This document shows, in pieces, positions 11,191 to 23,659 of a stretch of 60,000 nucleotides of DNA. This DNA comes from Polytrichum commune (taxonomy: Eukaryota > Streptophyta > Polytrichopsida > Polytrichales > Polytrichaceae): positions 18,883,666-18,943,665 of the forward strand of contig OX485807.1 of assembly GCA_950295325.1 (NCBI GenBank). Reading direction: 5' to 3'. The notes below the pieces were generated by a model. The model worked only from the letters and a program-made list of their open reading frames with translations, did not search any database and was not told the origin of the DNA. Numbering within the stretch: position 1 is the first letter of the stretch; each line of letters opens with the position of its first letter. The position numbers and the translations under genes were made by a program.

Positions 11191-11668
11191 GATCCGGACG
11201 TGAGAACTGCATGGAGCCATATATGCACCCATGAGGTAGAAATAGCATAACGCGTTAACCGCCCTCTAGCCGTGCACTAGAGCGCCGTCATAATGGTGAA
11301 GTGCCATTTCTAAAACCGATCGTGGCTCGGCGGCAACTCCAATGCGTGTGTAGTTAGTGTAGCCAGTGGGAGTCGAGTGTTAATGGTACGCATGAGGTAA
11401 TTGATCTAGGTGATGTTCTGTATGGATCGAAATGCGGATTACCGTGTTCAGTGTAGGGAGAGTCTAGTGAATGAGTAGGGGGTTGGACCAACTTTCCACT
11501 TTGAAAATTTGTAGCATTTTTTGTATAGGGCAGATTAAATATGAAACAACTTGCATTCTCCATGAATCCTTCTTGTCTACCTTGGGAAATTATCTCGTGA
11601 TTGTTAGACCAGATCTTCAATGTGAATCACCTTATTTTCACGGGTTATGGTATTTCTACCTGTTCTTG

Positions 11669-11726
11669 TTGCAGCATCGTCCTCGTAGTGATGCCCGGTG
11701 TCACGTTTATGCTTAGGGCCAGCTTA
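11669..11726. repeat. Detached fragment of the 195-bp repeat
   Basis: TTGCAGCATCGTCCTCGTAG and the following GGTGTCACGTTTATGCTTAG match the second half of the 195-bp unit. About 480 bp of unrelated sequence separates it from the array, suggesting an insertion or deletion split the original array. Confidence 0.7.
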
Positions 11727-11862
11727 CACCATGGACCATGAAGTCGGACCACGAAGATGGTCTTTTTTTCATGGTCCGACTTGATGGTCCAACTTCCATG
11801 ATTTGATTTCTCAAAAAAATAATTTTATAAAGGCTTTGGGTTTCTCACTAGGTGTAAACCGA
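11722..11862. mobile_element. Possible small MITE with strong hairpin
   Basis: The ends resemble inverted repeats (AGCTTACACC on the left, AGGTGTAAACC on the right). Near the left end, at about 11731-11797, ACCATGAAGTCGGACCA pairs with TGGTCCGACTTGATGGT around a short T-rich loop. There is only one copy in the window, so the element call is tentative. Confidence 0.4.
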
Positions 11863-11869
11863 ATGTGGA

Positions 11870-14220
11870 CTAAGAGGAATGACCATGCACCAAAAAGTGA
11901 ATGTGTCCAAAAAGGGCAGTTTTGAAAAATCAAATCAAGTTCGACCATTCCTTTGTCTTCTCTTGGCTTCATCTTCTCTTCCCCACAAAAATTTCACAAA
12001 ATGTTTATTATAACAATATTTCTTTGTTATGGGTCCTTGTCTTTTTCTACCACAACACCTCTTTTGTCTCAACGTATGCCACAACCAATTTCAAGAACAT
12101 ACAACATTTGGCCTCGTCCTTCTGCTTTCATTAAAACATTAATCTTTGTCTATGAAAACACCCATTTGAGAATCTCATGTGTCTCGTGTGGGACTTGGAA
12201 TGACGTTATTGACCAAAGTTTGTGCTTTGACTACACAAAGAAGTACTCTAGTATGTTTGGCAAAATATTTTTATCTAGGGTTTGATTCATCAACTTATAT
12301 ACAGGGAAGCTAGCATGTGAGTGGTGAGCGGTAACATGTGAGCAATGAGCATAAACATGAGGTGTAAATATTTTTAAAATTTTAAGCATACATTCCATTA
12401 AATTTGTACAATATGGCTATAAATGGAACATAAGGGGACTCTTGACATTCAAGAAATGAACCCCAAAATTGTGGAATTCATGCTCTACGTATTGTCAAGG
12501 GATCTATTACTATGTAATCGACTTGGTATTTGTATATCTAGAAATAAACTTTAATATATCAGTGTAGCTTGAATGTGGATATAGCTACAATTACCTAGAT
12601 ATTTTCAAAGTTCGTATCTTTGAATCAACAATGTACTAACATCACGTCTTGATTATATATTATTGATCAACAAGGCTTGACAATACTTGCAACCCTATAT
12701 GATGCGGGTATGATGCACATGACCTTGTTGTAGTTTAAAGATGCGGATGTATACATGAAGGTGTTTGTTATCATGTAGTCAACCTTGCATAAATATATGA
12801 ATACATGATACACATGTGGTTGTAGTATATAACCCAATGGCATTTCTTCCCCACTGTGACATACATTGTAAGTATTGCACTATCTCATTTGTTCCTATGC
12901 TTTATAGTATGTGCATTTGGATTGTGCCAAGTTGTCTTGGAGTACCAAGTGTTGGGGTGTGTGTCTATGTAGTTAAGGGAAGTTTAAGATAAATTCTAGA
13001 ATCTAACGTGATGATAATATCTTCATGTTTATGAGGTTGGAAACCAACATCTTCTAGAACAATTAACTCATCCCAATGTTTGCTTCCAAATCAAATACCT
13101 CATCCCCAACCCACTTTTGCTTTCAAATTTGAGAAAAGTTTTAAAGTTGTTTTTATCCATATGATGTAGGTTATGATAATTCAACCATGCAACATGTGTC
13201 ATTGAAGCTAGGGAATGATAGCATCCATGTTTACCTACAAATGATTGTTTAAGTCATAGAGGTAAGCACAAATATTGTTAAAATTTGCCCTAAACTTTAG
13301 GATTGTGATTTATACACCCACCTCTACTTTAAAATTCTCAATAGCCATTGTCTTGGTAGACAAAAACAAATCATAGTAACAATAATTCCCCCTTAAATAT
13401 ATTATGTACATCAATGCCTCTAAAAATCTCATGTTATCTAGTCATATTATTTGATTTATGCAGAGTATTTCCCTACAGTGCCATTAAATACCTTATCTAC
13501 ATCATCCTTAACAAAAGAAAATTTGAGAAACACCAAGTCCCAACCAACAATGACTAAAATTAGATGCTCAACACGGGCCCACCTATTGAAAGGTAGGCTT
13601 TATACCATCCTCCTCTTACATTTCCTTACATAAATGCAAAGAGATTGCCAACATGCTCGCTTCATGTCGGCAATAACCCGACGTTCTTTTTATTTTTCTT
13701 CTGCATGTGTTATGTGGTTACTTTTCTTAATCATACCCCTATATTTGATTGATACATGGTTCAATGAGGATCAACAAGTAAACATCATAAAGCCACATGT
13801 TTAAAAGAGACATTGGACCATGTCTTCAAAAATTAGAATAACTACTCTACACTTAGTAGTGAGCACAACTGGAAGGACTTGTGTATCCTAGTCAACAAAC
13901 CAACAAACATGCATTTCCGATAGCCATAACTAAAACACAGGAGGTCCAATTTTCAATCCGTTTTTTTCATCGTAGAGTTGCTAATGCAACATGAGTTTTG
14001 TTGTGTAAATCTACGCGGTGAAAGTCGGAGAACATGAAAAACGAACCAAATAACACCCACATACCTTAAACGACTTTGCGTGGTAAAATATTACATTCTC
14101 ATTAAGTGGTTATAGCGCTGCTTAACTCCGAACAGTAACACACACTAATCGGGATAATCAGTGGTACTGCAGTCCTCATTAAACTAACTTTGAAAGTAAT
14201 TATGAAAACTCAAATCCCAT
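11870..14220. other. 2.3-kb stretch without recognised gene
   Basis: AT-rich DNA with only short chance frames. No recognisable transposon end, RNA gene or conserved domain was seen. Confidence 0.5.
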
Positions 14221-14224
14221 TTTC

Positions 14225-15894
14225 AAACTTCAAAGCTCCTCCTTGATTGCGAGAGAGAGAGAGTTTAGCGGCTGCACTCGTGGCAGGGAAAACGGCGAAG
14301 GCGCCGGCACCGGATTGCTAGTTCTTTCTCCTCCGGCTCTTCTCCCACCAGCAAGTTAGGGGAGTAGTTTCCTTTCGTTCCTTCCAACCCAGATGATAAG
14401 TTACAAAACAATCCCTACCCACCACCAACTTCCGTCTTGCATCTTCCTGGTGTTGCCGAGATCGGTGGTGGTGCCGCAGCAATGTGGCTGCTAGCACTTG
14501 GTGCAGCTCAAGCTAGGCCCCCATGAGCGTCTGATCTGCTCTCTCACAGGCTCACCGGAGACGCAGCGGTGCTGTCCTTCAAGAGAAACGAGTTTGAATC
14601 TGCTCACATTGTGTCACACTCACTCCCTCCACTCGTGATTTTTTCACGCCGTGGCTTCATCGGCTCCTACTCTTGCTCACAGCTGCACACGAGGGGCCAA
14701 GCCAATCGCAACTGTGTTGCTGCATCATCATCGTCATCGTCATCATCATCAAGGTGCCTCCTTCATTGGTGTTGTTGTTGATGGTGCATTGGTAGCTCTG
14801 ATTTACAGCAATGTTGTTGTTTTGAGAGAGAGAGGCTCTAGTGTTAGTGACTGGAAGTAAGGCTCCAACACCTTCCCTTAATAGATCTGCATCACTCAAT
14901 TCAGCTTATTCCAAGATATGTTGGAAACGATTGAAGGCTTCCTTTGGTCACATGGATTAAGTTGATGTGCAATCTGGAGACACATTGTGCACAAGCCCTA
15001 TGCTCAGCTTTCTTTCCCATTCGTGGATAGATTGGTTCCTTGAGTCTGGAAAATAGAAAAGAAAAGGGCTCAAGCTCACAACACTTCATAAATGTCTTGT
15101 TGTTGTGTCTTTCACTGGGAATTTTGAATATGGTTACGTTTCTTCCTCCATTGTAGAATCTGGTTGAGCTAACCGGAAGAAATGGCGGCATTTCTGGTGA
15201 TGTAGCTGTAAATGATCTGTCTTTTCGGCGTTTGATCTACGTTAGTGGTTTTCATTTGTCAGATTCTCGATTGAGTGAAATCCTTGGCTGTTGTGGTTTC
15301 GGGGACCTGATTACTGAACTTTGTTTGGGACCTGGTGGCTATCTGTTTTCCTTTTATTGTTGTTGTTGTGGTCCATTTCATAGTTTTGTTGAGATTCATG
15401 AAGAGTGTTGTGCGCTGCGGGAATCAAATGAAAGTCTTAGATGGCTTCTCGAAAAGCCATGCAAGGGAATAGGGTGCAATTGTAAGGCTTGATCTTCAGT
15501 AAGAATGTGAGAAGGCTTTGCGTCTTAAGATAGTCTGATAATGGGGTGAGGAGTAATAAGGGATCCTGATTCTTAGAGTGCCTTTACCCAAGCGTAAATA
15601 GAAAGGGGTTCAACAGGTTCAATATGAGTTGTTGACTTCTCGAATGTGAGTGTGTAATTGTATTCTCTTCCTTGATTATAAAATCTGATTGAAGAAACCC
15701 TGAACAAATGGTGGCGTGTCTGGTCTTCGTAGGGCTTAAACCTGTTAATTTTCCTCAAGAATAAAAGATAGAAGCGTGTCAGGGAGAATACAATGTGAGA
15801 GTTCAACAACTTTTGTGTGACCTAAAATTTGAAACAGGGGTTGCTCTTGGGAGCTAATGTGTGTGCATCTCTTGGTGTGCAGGTATAATCGAGG
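14225..15894 (+). promoter_or_regulatory. Probable promoter and 5' leader region of the GH3 gene
   Basis: Base composition shifts to GC-richer, pyrimidine-rich sequence from about 14225, with a GA run near 14252 and a CAT microsatellite near 14725-14752. The first coding exon is preceded by a good splice acceptor (TTGGTGTGCAG ending about 15882), which suggests a leader intron and a non-coding first exon within 14.2-15.5 kb. Blocks at about 15050-15190 and 15600-15725 resemble each other and look like an old duplication. No TATA box or start site could be fixed. Confidence 0.3.
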
Positions 15895-15944
15895 AGTGGA
15901 GTATCAAAAGAGAAAAAAACAAAAAAACAAAGAAAAAAACGATC

Positions 15945-18900
15945 ATGGGACCTGAAATGAAGGCTCCCCGTGTTCTGTTTTTGGTACTAGTCTCCTGTTT
16001 GCTGTTCCAGCAATCCTTCGCAGCAGGGGCTCCCTACACCAATCCAAATCTACCAGTGGAAGCACGAGTGAAGGACTTGCTTGGGCGCATGACGGTGGAC
16101 GAAAAAATTGGGCAAATGATACAAATTGAGCGCAGTATTGCCACTCCCGCAATCATCACTCAGTACTACATAGGTGAGACTTTCAACGTGCATTTAATTG
16201 AGGACACAGTCACAGGGACTTACTTAGATTAAAAATAAAGTTAGGGTAACTTTTCTCATGGTTCAAATTTGGCAGCTGAAATATCATGTCAAGGACAGTA
16301 AAGTGTTTCTCCATATTATAATAAACTTCTACATTCATATATTATCAGGAATAATTTCACATTTGATTCTATTACATCAACCTACACCACTGAATCATCA
16401 GTGCCTACCAAACATAAGGTTGTTTCCAATGATAACCCTATTTTTTCTATACAGTTAGAGTTGCAAGACCTAAAAGGTTGATTCACTATGAGTGACATGA
16501 ATTCACTTGCAATTTAAGAGGCACTTCAAGAGTGTGACGATTCCAAATCTAGAAAACATAATGTCATCACCATGTGATCATTGACCTCGTTTTTGATGTA
16601 ATTTATTTTGTCTTGAAGAGTTTACTTGTTCTATACTTTATAAGCTTGATGAATTATGAGTGTCATTAACGTTGAATGAATCATTAGCACTGAATGTTGG
16701 TGTTTAGCCCTGAAAATACATTAAACCCTGAAGCTGGTTATGTAGCAACGCTGACTCCCAACATTAACCGTCGGTCATTTCCAGTGTAGACTACATTCAT
16801 ATGTCACACCACTGTTGGTGCGGTGTCGTCTTCTTAAAAAACCTTTTGGGGTATCTATAATGAGGATTTCACATATTTTGATACCAGTAGGATATTGGTA
16901 TTTGATGAGATTCTTGTTTCCGATACCATTTAAGACTATATACCATGCAAGAGACTTCATACCTAGGCAAAATCGCCCGAGTATCAATATGGTTTAGAAT
17001 GGTATTGAGTCAAATAATAAACCCAGGTAGACAAAGATTCTCTTGCCTTGACATACCTACCAAATATCAATATTGGACTGGTGTTACAATTTTGATGCTT
17101 GCGGGTAGGTTCTTTGATGCCATTGTTTGTATTGATGATTAATACCATGCATTCACCTACATACCAGACTAACACTGGTCACAACCATGTGATATAATCA
17201 ATCCTCATCTTTGAGGCTTTTACTGATATTCTGCATGGCCTTGACCATTAATGCAGGAAGTATCTTGAGTGGGGGTGGGAGTGTGCCTGCACCAAATGCT
17301 ACTGCCGCTCAATGGGCAAACATGACCGACACCTTCCAGACAGCGGCTTTGAGCACACGCTTGAAAATCCCTTTTATTTATGGAATTGATGCGGTTCATG
17401 GACACAACAATGTGTATGGGGCCACAATTTTCCCTCACAATGTCGGTCTCGGCTGCACAAGGTAATTCCAAAGCAACGACTCCATCATCAACGTGCTTTG
17501 TGCAATTCACCACCTAGGGAAACGTACATGTGGTAAAGTGAACTCCCTAGGTGATGGGAAATTGCCCAAAGTTCCATGTGTTCCATGTGGGCATTGTGTA
17601 GGTGTGTACCAGTTCTGATCTGGTGATGTCTTCATTTGATACCATTTGGGTATCTGTGATGAGGATTTCACAAATTTTGATACCATTACGGTATGAATAT
17701 TTGATGGTATTTTTTCTCGTTTTTGATACTATTTCGGGTCTGTACACCATCCAAGAACCTTCATACCTAGGCAAAATCTCCATAGTATCAATATGGTTTA
17801 GAATGGTATTGACCCAAATACAAATTTGGGTATACAAAAGATTCTCTCATCTTGACATAGCCAGTAAATATCAATATTCAACGGATATTACGATTTTGAT
17901 ACCCTTGGGTAGGTTCTTTTGATACCATTATTGATGTCAACTATTGGTGAGCAACCAGACCAACACTGGTTTGTACCCTATGCATGGTCAGAATAGGTGT
18001 ACATTGATAAATTGTATAGTTGATTTATCTGGGAAATTTCAGTGTGATTTTTTTCTTGGAATTTGATATTTTTGTAGGACAAATTTGCCTCATACTGAGA
18101 AAAGACTGTACATAAAAGAGTACCCATAAAATGTCTAAAAAACACATGTCTCAGACAATACCAGGCATCTAAGTATATGTAGAATAAGACTTGAGTCTTG
18201 ACATTGTCAACCGGCCTTCAAACAATTGGCATGTTACGAATGCATATGCTCATCGTGTCCAAGATTTTAACATCTCCAGATAGTGACAGAAGTGTTGAAA
18301 GTACATGAAAATTCGAGGTTTTTGTGCCCAAACTTTTGGTTCTTCTAAATGAGGTGTTTAACTCCATTCAGGTGAGAAAAGCCTGACTTGAATGTATGGT
18401 TTTTCTTGTATGTGGTGTGTCTGATCACCAATATCATGCATAGCGCATATCATGCATAGCGCGCGTCTGGTTACTTCTTTTGAGGCGGTCCCGGTTTCTT
18501 GTATTGTGCAGGGATCCGGACCTTCTGATGAGGATAGGGTCTGCCACAGCACTCGAAGTCCGTGCAACTGGAATCCAATACACATTTGCTCCATGCATTG
18601 CTGTTTGTCGAGACCCGCGATGGGGCAGATGTTACGAGAGCTATAGTGAAGACCCGAGTGTGGTGAGCAACATGACCACTATCATCGACGGCCTTCAAGG
18701 CAAAGCACCGGCTAACTGGACTGGACCGTATCTGGGAAGCAGGTCAGGAAATTTCTTTCTATTAAAATTGAGAGTTATTTGCAAAGCATCTTGCCGAGAC
18801 TGCATGGTGAATCGGTCGGTAAATTCACACCATGTGAGCAAGTAATCGCAGAGGTAAAGATGTACTCAGAAGCATTGGTAAAGTGAAGTAGGGCGGTCTC

Positions 18901-21900
18901 GGCATTTTTAACCAACGAGGGATTTTAGACGTCAATGGTCATTGGCCCTCATATTCAAGCTCTAGTGTAAAGTGAAGTAGAGCGGTCTCGGCATTTTCCA
19001 CCAGCGAGAGATACTAGATGTCAATGGTCACGGGCCCTCAAGCTCTAGCGTATAGTGAAGTGGGATGGACTCAGCATTTTCCACCAACGAAGGATTCTAC
19101 ATGTCAATGGTCGCGGGCCCTCAAGCTCTAGTGTGAAGTGAAGTAGGATGGTCTTGGCATTTTCTACGCATGAGAGGGTTTAGATGTGTGAAGTGCCTCT
19201 AATAATTCCTCTAGAGTAAGGTGTCTGATGAGGTTTTTTTTCATTACTTTATTGTTCATGGCAGCCGTAACGTAGCAGCTTGTGCAAAGCATTTTGTGGG
19301 CGATGGCGGCACCGTTAACGGAATTGACGAAGGCAACACAGTGATCGATTACAATAGCCTTGTCAACATCCACATGAAAGGCTACCCGGCCGCCATTGCA
19401 AAGGGCGTGTCCACAATCATGGTCTCTTACTCAGCCTGGAATGGCGTGAAAATGCATGCCAACCGCTTCCTCCTCACTGACGTCCTCAAGAATCAACTGG
19501 GTTTCAAGGGATTCCTCATCTCCGATTGGGAAGGAATCGATCGAATCACACCCACCTGGGGCTCCAATTACTCCTACTCGGTTCTTGCGGGGGTCACTGC
19601 TGGCATTGACATGGTAAGTCTCGCGTCTCTGACATTGGCTATGCTCTCCGTAATGCGACCGACTAATAACTACTCTCCAACATTAATGCATTTGATAGTA
19701 TTGTTTTTGCCGTCGATACATGCACATTGCAAAACTACCCATGTGGTCGAAACGTCGATAGAGCACTCTGGATGTGTATTTTTCATAAATAACACAATGC
19801 AATTTACATGCAGCTAAAACACGTTGACAACGTGAGATACAGTCCTACCATCTCTATCATAGGGGTGGTTGATAAAACTGCATGCATATAATTTCATTGT
19901 CCAAAATTTGTGAACTTCACACACAGATAGTTGGAGATAAACTTGCTACGTCAGTATAAAACTTGTGAGTACAATCAGGTGGTCCCATTCTTTGGTAGTT
20001 GAAGCCACAAATCTCATATCGGTGGCGGCTGTAGTAATACAAGGTGCGTGGAAACATTGTGTTCTAGGAAGTTAGCATTGATATCTTTTTGCATCCAAGA
20101 TTCAGGTTATCCTCAATTAGTGCGTTCTAGAGCTTTTTCCCACATTTGTTTTGCTCACACTGTCCTCTAATAAAATCCGGTGAATGAAAAATGTTGCCAT
20201 TTGCAACTGGTAGGTGCACTAAGTAGTCCTAATTAATGTGAGTCACACTCATTTACTTAGTTAAGATGAACTTGTGTGGGTCCAAGACCCTGGGTCTTCC
20301 TGGAAGTTTTTATGAAGGCTTCCGACCAATACCTTACATAAAATAAAAGAGGCACCTTACATCAAAAGCAGCACAAGTAAAATCTCATGAATATTATTCA
20401 CCCACATTAATCTTCTAGAAAAATAAGTATGGTGGCTCACAGTAATAGGCCTAGTTAGTGTATTGATATGAGACCTGACACATATTCTAACACGTTCACA
20501 TCTTCCTGAATTCATTGCAGTTCATGTTGCCATTCGAATACCAATTGTTCACGACAACCTTGAAGAAGTTTGTGACGGATGGTACAATCCCGATGTCGAG
20601 GATCAATGATGCTGTGACCCGCATCCTGCGTGTGAAGTTTGCCAATGGTTTGTTTGAGAAACCGTATTCCGACCCGTCTCTCAGGCCATATCTTGGTGCA
20701 CCGGTAAGTAGGATCTGCCTTCCTTGAAATCTGTGTGATTGAATACACTCTAAACTCTGTAATATTAACCTCCTTAATGTGACTCCTCTTATATCCCAAA
20801 ACCCTAGGGGAACAGATGTTCTTAGTTTAAATCTCTCTCCTTATTGTCACGTTTCCCTCTCATATATCACATGCTTTGACATTAAAATACACCACCAAAG
20901 AATCCAAACCATACGCTTGCATGCATTGTGTTGTCATCGTTGTAATTATCATCATTATTGTATTGTGGACTTTGTATTATTCCATAATGTCGCATGCTAC
21001 ACTTTTTTATCATGCATCCATGTTAACAATACATAACTCCTTAATAGCATGTGCACTTTGGTTGCCACAAAGCATGTCATTACGGACTTTAGAGTGTATT
21101 TGCATAGTTAGTGGTCATGCCAAGCGATTTTGGTGAAGTGGAGGCACATTGTCACCTACAATTGATGACCTTGTTGTGGTTTACCACTATGTTTGGTAAT
21201 GGACATGTGTCGTCTTACTATCAAGTATAGTAGGCACCCACCTACCTTCTTGTTACCAACCCATGGCAAGGCTTTTCGCGTCCATTACCTGGTTCATATC
21301 AGGCTTCCATGAAACAAATTGTAAAGTAGGAGGAATATGAACCTTTTTTGTTGTTGGTCTTGACCAGTGTCCGAGGAGGATTTTGGGCATAATTGGTCAA
21401 GATCCTAGTGTTTCAAAGTCCAACCGGTTACATGTTGTGATCTTTTTGGCTTTTCTTTATTAATTTGAGGTATATTTTATAGATTCCTCCAAAATGATCG
21501 ATAATTATTGGTTATAACCAAATAATCGATTCTTTTGTATACCTGAGTTATTAATTGGGTCAATACCATTCTAAACCGTATTGATACTAGCATAATCTTA
21601 CCTAGATATGCATGTTCTTGCATGGTACATAGACCCAAATGGTATCGAAAACACCCCATACCTTATTGGTTTGAAAAAAATGTGGAATCCTCACTTTTAG
21701 ATACTTGAATGGTATCTAGAAATGATGATGCCAGAGCAACACTGGTCTTAACTCTATATTTCTACAATTCCGGAGGTGCTCCTTCCAATGAATCTGACAC
21801 TCTGTGTTTTGTTTTACGGCTTCTGTGACGATGTGTGCTGATGCTAATATAGACCAAGTAGCTCAGAAGCAGTATCCCTGGCATTTCTGCCCTCCAGTTC

Positions 21901-23283
21901 ACTTAAAGATGTCTCTAAATTGGCATGGTGTGAATAAATTTCACTGAAACCATCATACTCACGCTTATGGTGCCCTTACTGTTACAGGCACACAGGCTGA
22001 TTGCACGGGAAGCAGTACGAAAGTCTCTCGTTCTTTTGAAAAACGCAAAGTTAGGTGTGAAAAACATCCTGCCCTTGGCCAAGAATGCGAGCAAGATCCT
22101 GGTTGTGGGTGCCCATGCCAATGACATTGGACTCCAATGTGGAGGATGGACAATGGGTTGGCAAGGCTCTGCGGGAAGTATCACAAAAGGTACCTTAAAT
22201 TGCCACCCCCCTCCTCCATCTTCCTTGATTTGTTCTACGTGATAATGTGAACTTGTCACTTTGGAGCTATTTCTGTAAAATTTGAGCACTGTCAGATAAA
22301 ATGACCTACCGCTATCATCCTTATGCTTAGATTTTTCTATGATATTAAGGTTTAAAATGTGTAATCAACACGTGTATCTCTATCAGAGCGTCAATCTATT
22401 GACAATATTGTATCTGTATGGTTTTGATATTTTTATGAACCGGAAGAATGCTTGGGGTTCGTGGTGTGTATGAAAACTCATCTATTGTGGATGAAGGGGC
22501 TCTAGGGGAAACAAGTCACCTACATGTTGAGGGCCGTACCATTCCCATTTATCCTAACTCCGGGTCTCTGAAACCATTTCTGGAGTCCAGTAATCTAAAA
22601 ACATTCATTACTAGGTTATAGAACACTGCACTACTTTCTCACCTTCCCAACGATGAGTTTATATAAATGCTGTGAAACTCTAGGCCAATGCAATAGATAG
22701 AACGTTCATTTAAACTATGGTTATAGGCCTGGTAAATACGTAAAGCCTTTTGTGAGAGGTCTAGGTTCTCACATTTCGGTGTGTGGTGATGCTTTGGGAT
22801 GTGTTTTCAGGGACAACTATACTTGAAGGTATCCAACAAACCGTGTCCCCGACTACAAAAGTCGTCTACAACGCTGCTCCCGTGCAAGGGTATGCAAAAG
22901 GGAAGGGATTCAAGTATGCTGTTGTGGTGGTGGGCGAGCAACCGTATGCTGAATATTATGGCGACAACTCCAACTTAACCCTCTCGGCTACGTATTTGAC
23001 CTTGATCCAAGACACGTGCTCCAACGTGCCATGTGTGGTGATCATGGTGTCCGGGAGGCCACTTGTGGTCGAGCCCATTTTGTCACAAATGAATGCGCTT
23101 GTGGCCGCTTGGCTACCGGGAACGGAAGGCCGCGGAGTTGCTGATGTGTTGTTTGGAGACTTCGATTTTCAAGGGAAGTTGTCCCGAACGTGGTTCCGGA
23201 GGGCCAATCAACTTCCCATGAATGTCGGTGACAAAAATTATGATCCATTGTTTCCCTTTGGGTTCGGCCTCAAGCAATACTAG
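15945..23283 (+). CDS. GH3 beta-glucosidase / exo-beta-glucanase, secreted
   Basis: Predicted to remove glucose from the non-reducing ends of beta-glucans in the cell wall (barley ExoI-type family). Coding exons: 15945-16173, 17257-17461, 18512-18742, 19265-19613, 20521-20703, 21988-22189, 22811-23283, summing to 1872 nt (623 residues plus stop), the usual size for plant members. The N-terminus has a signal peptide ([18 protein letters not shown]). The mature start resembles the family ([22 protein letters not shown]). The catalytic nucleophile is the Asp of [13 protein letters not shown], about residue 309; the acid/base Glu lies in [19 protein letters not shown], residues 509-514. Also visible are KHFVGDGGT and the C-terminal [20 protein letters not shown]. 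The frame is intact, so it is probably functional. The ATG at 15945 was chosen over the upstream frame because it sits just before the signal peptide; ATG 15957 is an alternative. Confidence 0.93.
16808..17179. mobile_element. MITE family 2 copy A, in GH3 intron 1
   Basis: The element starts ACCACTGTTGGTGCGGTG and ends ACCAGACTAACACTGGT-like, inverted termini. The interior is rich in GATACCAT words and shares ATGAGGATTTCACA and AGTATCAATATGGTTTAGAA with copies B to D. It is about 370 bp with no gene. Confidence 0.7.
17608..17970. mobile_element. MITE family 2 copy B, in GH3 intron 2
   Basis: Starts ACCAGTTCTGATCTGGT and ends ACCAGACCAACACTGGT. It is colinear with copy A throughout and in the same orientation. 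The target duplication is not clear. Confidence 0.75.
18881..19195. repeat. Four tandem ~82-88-bp units in GH3 intron 3
   Basis: Units start near 18884, 18968, 19051 and 19135 with GTGAAGTRGGRYGGWCTYGG-like sequence, then CATTTTCCACCARCGA and AATGGTCRCGGGCCCTCAAG. The same words occur, singly, in the repeat families at 38.3 and 59.7 kb, so the array probably came from an amplified MITE fragment. It fills most of a 522-bp intron. Confidence 0.85.
20217..20460. mobile_element. MITE family 4 copy 1, in GH3 intron 4
   Basis: Termini are CACTAAGTAGTCCTAATTA on the left and TAATAGGCCTAGTTAGTG on the right, inverted. The interior matches the element at 45747-46050 (GGTCCAAGAMYYKGGGTCTTC; CACCCACRTTAATYTTCTAG). 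It is 244 bp long and lies just before the acceptor of GH3 exon 5. Confidence 0.65.
21500..21746. mobile_element. MITE family 2 copy C, inverted, in GH3 intron 5
   Basis: On the minus strand it matches copies A and B (GGGTCAATACCATTCTAAAC is the inverse of their core). The right end CAACACTGGT at 21746 is the inverted terminus. The left end is unclear; an ACCAGTG at 21363 could be it, giving about 384 bp, but the sequence between 21363 and 21500 is diverged and also resembles 59460-59560. Confidence 0.6.
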
Positions 23284-23566
23284 GTAGTCCTTTTTGCGTT
23301 GTGTTCCATTACATTTAGACGGAACTCAAAACAGTTGTTGAATTCTTGTAGTTTTGGATTGCATAATTGTGCCATCCTCATTTGCTAGGACAAAATTATT
23401 TGATGAGCTCCCTCCCGCAACCTCGAGAGTGGAAGCTTTGGTGCAGACAGAAGGCTTATACGGCAGCTTGGCACTGGATGCTCTTGGAATTATAATGCAT
23501 TAGTTTGCGCAAGTTATTTGCGGAAATGATCAAATTCCTGCGTGATCGAGTTGGATTCATGAAGGT

Positions 23567-23650
23567 GTTTGCCTGCCAGGCTCGGGAGGTCATGGAATTG
23601 CAGATTTGTTTGGAAACTTTGAGTTTCAAGGATGTTATCCCAAACGTACC
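23567..23650 (+). pseudogene. Relic of the GH3 last exon
   Basis: In one frame this reads VCLPGSGGHGIAD then LFGNFEFQG, ending KRT. It aligns to the intact gene's [22 protein letters not shown]...RTW at 23108-23190 with one codon missing. Upstream in the same region the frame has stops (for example around 23536 and 23554), and no further exons are seen. It is most simply the eroded remnant of a tandem GH3 copy or a duplicated last exon, about 280 bp after the stop of the intact gene. Confidence 0.7.
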
Positions 23651-23659
23651 CACCCATGA

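Noticed and set aside
14480-14620. Possible LRR-kinase-like N-terminus (GDAAVLSFKRNEFES)
   Set aside because: The frame has a stop just upstream and no LRRs or kinase follow; the match is too short.
15943-16152. Minus-strand frames overlapping GH3, DRM and J-domain exons
   Set aside because: They are shadows of real coding exons on the opposite strand and lack independent domains.
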